Below are positions 60,720 through 64,000 of a DNA stretch of 64,000 nt, piece after piece (within the stretch, counting starts at the first letter, position 1; each line of letters starts with the position of its first letter). The stretch lies in contig NZ_JADCNK010000004.1 of NCBI RefSeq assembly GCF_014947265.1, positions 186,001 to 250,000 on the forward strand, in the 5' to 3' direction. The translations under genes and the position numbers were made by a program. Source of the DNA: Pedobacter sp014947265. GTDB lineage: Bacteria; Bacteroidota; Bacteroidia; Sphingobacteriales; Sphingobacteriaceae. The notes beneath the pieces were generated by a model, which saw only the letters and a program-made list of their open reading frames with translations, did not search any database and was not told where the DNA came from.

Positions 60720-60902
60720 AGGGTAGGGAGGTTAGGGTTAAATGTTCCTGTCTTGATACTCGATACTTAAATCTTAATACTAAATGTAAAATCCAAAAAT
60801 CTGTGTAATCACCCCATTAGGAAAAAATTAAAAGATATTCAGGTCTTGATACTCGATACTAAAATCTCGATACTTCAAATCTTGATACTAAATACTTGAT
60901 AC
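60717..60902. repeat. Word repeats between hemCD and hemB
   Basis: 60717-60740 is GGTAGAGGGTAGGGAGG-like and begins at the hemCD stop. 60753-60787 and 60842-60902 are made of CTTGATACTCGATACT and ATACTAAAT words, with a CTGTGTAATCA word between them (60799-60813). Nothing coding is seen. Confidence 0.65.
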
Positions 60903-60908
60903 AAAAAA

Positions 60909-61877
60909 ATGTTAAATCGTCCGCGAAGATTACGGAAAAATCCGTTAGTGAGAGAGATGGTAGCCGAAACAAGGTTATCGAAAGATATGTTTGTGTACCC
61001 TTATTTCGTTGTGCCGGGCAATAATGTCATCCATGCCATTGATGCAATGCCAGGTGTAAACCATTATTCGGTTGATACTTTGATAAAAGATGTTGAAGTT
61101 GGCATAAAAAAAGGGCTCAACAAAATTATGTTGTTTGGCGTTGGCGACGAAAAATCTGAAGATGCAAGATCAGCTTATCATGATCATTCTTTAGTGCCAA
61201 CGGCGGTGCGCGAGTTGAAAAAACAATTCGGTGATGATTTATATGTAATTACCGATGTTTGCGTTTGTTCTTATACCAGTCACGGCCATTGTGGTATTTT
61301 AGAAAACGACTATGTTCAAAATGATAAAACAGTTGAGGTAATCGCTAAAATGGCTTTAACGCATGCCGAAGCTGGTGCTGATATGTTTGCGCCATCGGAT
61401 ATGATGGATGGCCGGATTGAAGCTATGCGTAATCTTTTAGATGAAAACGGTTTTGTAAATGCAGCTATTATGAGTCATGCTACAAAATTTGCTTCTGCAT
61501 ATTACGGACCTTTTAGAGAGGCAGCGGATTGTGCACCAAGCAAAGGCGATAGAAAAGCTTATCAGATGGACTTCAGAAACCCGCTGGAAGCTTTAAGAGA
61601 AGCGCAGCTGGATGAACGGGAAGGCGCTGATGTGTTAATGGTGAAACCAGGATTAGCTTATTTGGATATCATCCAAAGGTTAAAACAGGACACCAATTTA
61701 CCCATTGCTGTTTACAATGTATCTGGCGAATACTCCATGGTAAAAGCAGCTGCGGAACGCGGTTGGATAGACGAACAAAAAGTAGTAATGGAAACGATGC
61801 ATGCCTTTGCCCGTGCAGGTGCAAGCATTGTTACCACTTACCATATTAAAGATATTTTAAATAACAATTGGATGTAA
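60909..61877 (+). CDS. hemB: Delta-aminolevulinic acid dehydratase
   Basis: A 322-residue porphobilinogen synthase joining two aminolevulinates. The active-site region DVCVCSYTSHGHCG near 117-130 has the cysteine pattern of zinc-using forms. APSDMMDGRIEAMR near 157-170 is typical. The two catalytic lysines are in the APSKGDRKAYQMD and LMVKPGLAYLD segments, near 200 and 252. The N-terminus RPRRLRKNPLVREMVAETRL is normal. It lies between hemCD and hemL, separated from both by repeat-filled spacers. Cytosolic. Confidence 0.96.
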   Translation: MLNRPRRLRKNPLVREMVAETRLSKDMFVYPYFVVPGNNVIHAIDAMPGVNHYSVDTLIKDVEVGIKKGLNKIMLFGVGDEKSEDARSAYHDHSLVPTAVRELKKQFGDDLYVITDVCVCSYTSHGHCGILENDYVQNDKTVEVIAKMALTHAEAGADMFAPSDMMDGRIEAMRNLLDENGFVNAAIMSHATKFASAYYGPFREAADCAPSKGDRKAYQMDFRNPLEALREAQLDEREGADVLMVKPGLAYLDIIQRLKQDTNLPIAVYNVSGEYSMVKAAAERGWIDEQKVVMETMHAFARAGASIVTTYHIKDILNNNWM

Positions 61878-61882
61878 TTTGA

Positions 61883-61970
61883 GCTGAAAGCTTAAAAGCC
61901 AAAAGACCAAAGCTATTTTATAGCGCTTTACTTTTCGCTTTAAGCTTTAGTCTTTCAGCTTTTAGCTTAA
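61883..61970. repeat. AAAGACTAAAGC word repeat between hemB and hemL
   Basis: The 98-base spacer is made of CTGAAAGCTTAAAAGCC, TTTAAGCTTTAGTCTTTC and AGCTTTTAGCTT words. Its two halves are partly inverse to each other, so the RNA could fold as one long imperfect stem. The same words abut the helicase stop at 14455-14487. Confidence 0.65.
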
Positions 61971-61975
61971 TAAAA

Positions 61976-63346
61976 ATGTTAGATTCATTAAAGAAAATGT
62001 TTTCAGGCAACGAAGCCGATATTCCGGTAAATACAGGGAGTAAACCTGATATTTCTAGAGTAAAATCAGCGGAACTGTACGAGAAATCAAAAACGTATTT
62101 CCCTGGTGGGGTAAACTCTCCGGTAAGGGCTTTTAAATCTGTTTATGGTACGCCACTTTTTATCGAGAAAGGGGACGGCTGCTTTATCTGGGATGCCGAC
62201 GGTAATCAATTTATCGATTTTTGTGGTAGCTGGGGGCCACTAATTTTGGGGCATAACAATCCCAAAATCCGCGAAAAAGTTACCGAGGTGATGCAGAATG
62301 GAATGAGCTTTGGTGCGCCAACGGCTTTAGAAAATGAATTGGCTGAGCTGATTATTAAAAACAACCGTTTTGTTGAAAAGATCCGCTTCACCAGTTCGGG
62401 TACCGAAGCGGTAATGTCGGCTATACGTTTGGCAAGAGGTTTTACCGGTCGGGATAAGATTTTAAAATTTGAAGGCTGTTACCATGGCCATAGCGATTCG
62501 CTTTTAGTTAAAGCAGGTTCAGGTCTGGTTACTTTTGGAGAAACTTCCTCAGCAGGTGTACCAAAATCTTTTGCTGAAGAAACCATTGTGGTGCCTTTAA
62601 ATGATAAAACAGCTATCGAACAAGCTTTTGCGCAGTTTAAAGATCAGATTGCTGCGGTAATTATCGAAGGTATTCCGGCGAATAACGGTTTAATCATGCA
62701 GGATGAAGAATACATTCATTTTTTGCGTAAAATTTGTACCGATAATGGTTCCCTTTTAATTTTTGACGAAGTAATTACTGGTTTCAGGGTAGGTTTTGAA
62801 GGAGCAGCAGCACATTATGGTATTACGCCTGATATTGTTACTTATGGCAAAATCATTGGCGGTGGATTACCCGTTGGTATGTATGGTGCGCGCGCTGAAA
62901 TTATGGCGCATATTTCTCCTGATGGTGGTGTATACCAGGCAGGCACGTTATCTGGGAATCCTGTGGCTATGGCAGCTGGAATTGCCACTTTAACAGAATT
63001 AAATAAATCGGGTTTTTACAAAGACCTGAATAATAAGGCACAAGAATTTGTAGCCAGTATTCAGCGTTTTGCCACCGCGCGTAATTATAAATTTAAAGTA
63101 TTTACCATTGGCTCTATCTTCTGGTTTGCTTTTACCGATAAAGATAAAATCCAATCGGCTGATGACATCGATGCTGGAAGCATGGAGAAATTCAAAGTGA
63201 TGCACCGGGAATTATTGAATAGAGGGATTTATTTAGGTCCATCGGGATACGAAGTTGGTTTCGTATCTTCAGCACATACAAAGATTGAATTGGAGAAAGC
63301 GAAACGTGCTATTTTTGAAGCATTAGATTTGGTATTTAAGAAGTAG
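61976..63346 (+). CDS. hemL: Glutamate-1-semialdehyde 2,1-aminomutase
   Basis: A 456-residue PLP enzyme moving the amino group of glutamate-1-semialdehyde to give 5-aminolevulinate. FPGGVNSPVRAF near 41-52 is the family start; the PLP lysine is Lys292 in YGKIIGGGLPVG; FTSSGTEAVMSAIRLARG near 138-155 and GTLSGNP near 323 are also diagnostic. The first 28 residues (MLDSLKKMFSGNEADIPVN...) are longer than usual; a start at residue 8 is possible. With hemA it supplies aminolevulinate to hemB and hemCD. A hairpin follows 29 bases after the stop. Confidence 0.95.
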   Translation: MLDSLKKMFSGNEADIPVNTGSKPDISRVKSAELYEKSKTYFPGGVNSPVRAFKSVYGTPLFIEKGDGCFIWDADGNQFIDFCGSWGPLILGHNNPKIREKVTEVMQNGMSFGAPTALENELAELIIKNNRFVEKIRFTSSGTEAVMSAIRLARGFTGRDKILKFEGCYHGHSDSLLVKAGSGLVTFGETSSAGVPKSFAEETIVVPLNDKTAIEQAFAQFKDQIAAVIIEGIPANNGLIMQDEEYIHFLRKICTDNGSLLIFDEVITGFRVGFEGAAAHYGITPDIVTYGKIIGGGLPVGMYGARAEIMAHISPDGGVYQAGTLSGNPVAMAAGIATLTELNKSGFYKDLNNKAQEFVASIQRFATARNYKFKVFTIGSIFWFAFTDKDKIQSADDIDAGSMEKFKVMHRELLNRGIYLGPSGYEVGFVSSAHTKIELEKAKRAIFEALDLVFKK

Positions 63347-63374
63347 CTTTTAACCCATTATATGATACTGTGCG

Positions 63375-63398
63375 ATGGTTCGTGGAGACACGAACCAT
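63375..63398. repeat. ATGGTTCGTG hairpin after hemL
   Basis: ATGGTTCGTG (63375-63384) and CACGAACCAT (63389-63398) pair perfectly around GAGA. It is the third member of the family with 26799-26822 and 53863-53885. Two CTGTGTAATCA words follow at 63411-63438. Confidence 0.8.
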
Positions 63399-63460
63399 GG
63401 AGAAAAATAATCTGTGTAATCACCCAATCTGTGTAATCAACCCGAAGGAAAAACTGATAA

Positions 63461-64000
63461 ATGAAGAAATCTATAATTATATTTTACGCATTATTGCTTT
63501 ATGCGATGATTCAGCTCATTTCATGGGGAACATTGGTGGTGCGTTTGCAACCCAGTCGCATGACGATGATTATGGGTGAAGGATCGGTATTTGTATTTTT
63601 GCTTTGTATTGGTGGCTACTTTCTCCATCAATCCTTAAAACGTGAAGATAAATTAAGAGAACAGCAACAGAACTTTTTAATGTCGATTACTCATGAATTA
63701 AAATCTCCTTTAGCGGCAATCAAACTTTCCATTCAAACTATTGTTAAACGGGATTTGGATAAAGCACGTCAAATCTCCTTATTAAATAATTCGTTAAAAG
63801 ATATTGAGCGTTTGGACGATCTGGTCGAAAATATGCTATTGGCTACCAAGATCGAAAACCGTTCTTACACTTTTCCGAAAGAGGAATTTAATTTTTCAGA
63901 ACTGGTATATAAAATCACCGATCGGTTACAGGTTCACTCTTGTGGCAACGAACAATTGATAAGTGCCCAAATTCAGCCAAATTTGCAGATAATGGGTGAC
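63461..64000 (+). CDS. Sensor histidine kinase (3' end outside window)
   Basis: 180 residues are visible from the ATG at 63461, and the frame is open at the right edge. Two helices (about 4-24 and 42-60) enclose a very short outer loop of less than 20 residues, so the stimulus is probably sensed in or near the membrane. A linker QQNFLMSITHELKSPLAAIKLS carries the phosphorylated His78 in the HisKA domain; the second HisKA helix contains DIERLDDLVENMLLATKIE. The ATP-binding domain lies beyond the window. Its response regulator would be expected next. Whether it has anything to do with the heme genes before it is unknown. Confidence 0.88.
   Translation, partial: MKKSIIIFYALLLYAMIQLISWGTLVVRLQPSRMTMIMGEGSVFVFLLCIGGYFLHQSLKREDKLREQQQNFLMSITHELKSPLAAIKLSIQTIVKRDLDKARQISLLNNSLKDIERLDDLVENMLLATKIENRSYTFPKEEFNFSELVYKITDRLQVHSCGNEQLISAQIQPNLQIMGD

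Noticed and set aside
63370..63579. 69-codon plus-strand frame over the hemL hairpin and kinase start
   Set aside because: It runs through the hairpin and tandem words and conflicts with the clear histidine-kinase frame from 63461.
1..64000. CRISPR arrays, tRNA or rRNA genes, complete insertion sequences, prophage
   Set aside because: No regularly spaced exact repeats, no cloverleaf or rRNA segment, and no transposase or phage gene was seen on either strand. The dispersed hairpins are not evenly spaced.

Overview
The window looks like chromosome of a Bacteroidota bacterium, most likely Sphingobacteriaceae and Pedobacter-like. The grounds are a SusC/SusD pair, FtsX-DUF3098-UppP-TruB-RibF gene order, a fused HemC-HemD, a long plant-like IspG, TamA/TamB-type envelope genes, A+T-rich starts without clear Shine-Dalgarno sequences, and several TAnnTTTG-type -7 promoter elements. 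No rRNA, tRNA, CRISPR array, prophage or complete insertion sequence was recognised. Both ends cut through genes: a YihY/BrkB gene on the left and a sensor histidine kinase on the right.

Layout. 1-5.2 kb: BrkB, YjbQ, a DUF2157-like membrane protein, a CPA2 cation/proton antiporter and a small membrane protein. 5.4-10.1 kb, minus strand: ftsX, DUF3098, uppP, truB, yitT-like, ribF. 10.3-15.8 kb: lipoprotein, antitoxin-like protein, leuS, RhlE-type helicase. 16.3-24.5 kb: susC-susD, then a GPH-type sugar transporter and an amino-acid permease on the other strand. 24.9-40.9 kb: topoisomerase IV parE and parC, 11 kb apart, enclosing a UPF0175/DUF3368 toxin-antitoxin pair, a second BrkB gene, tamA-tamB and cdd. 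41.0-43.6 kb: a TPP riboswitch leading a PnuT-type thiamine transporter and an acyl-CoA dehydrogenase-like gene, then msrA. 44-48.1 kb, minus strand: a lipoprotein of unknown role, then mlaE-mlaF-vapB-vapC-methyltransferase, which are tightly coupled. 48.3-51.5 kb: SDR, PspC, LiaF-like and RDD genes. 51.9-57.4 kb: ispG, an MscS channel, UPF0158, a hydrolase and a DoxX-like protein. 57.5-63.3 kb: hemA, hemCD, hemB and hemL of the C5 heme pathway, then the partial kinase.

The genes are mostly ordinary housekeeping and envelope genes. The unusual signal is in and around the spaces between them. Many short self-complementary repeats fall into families whose two arms change together. Low-complexity 'word' repeats often begin at stop codons. 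A 563-bp block is bounded by inverted repeats. In three places this repeat material lies inside functional sequence: as in-frame peptides in RibF and IspG, and as a self-contained hairpin in the junction between P2 and P4 of the TPP riboswitch. I regard these three intrusions, together with the riboswitch-led pnuT/acyl-CoA dehydrogenase-like pair, as the parts most worth following up. No clearly new defence or metabolic system was identified.
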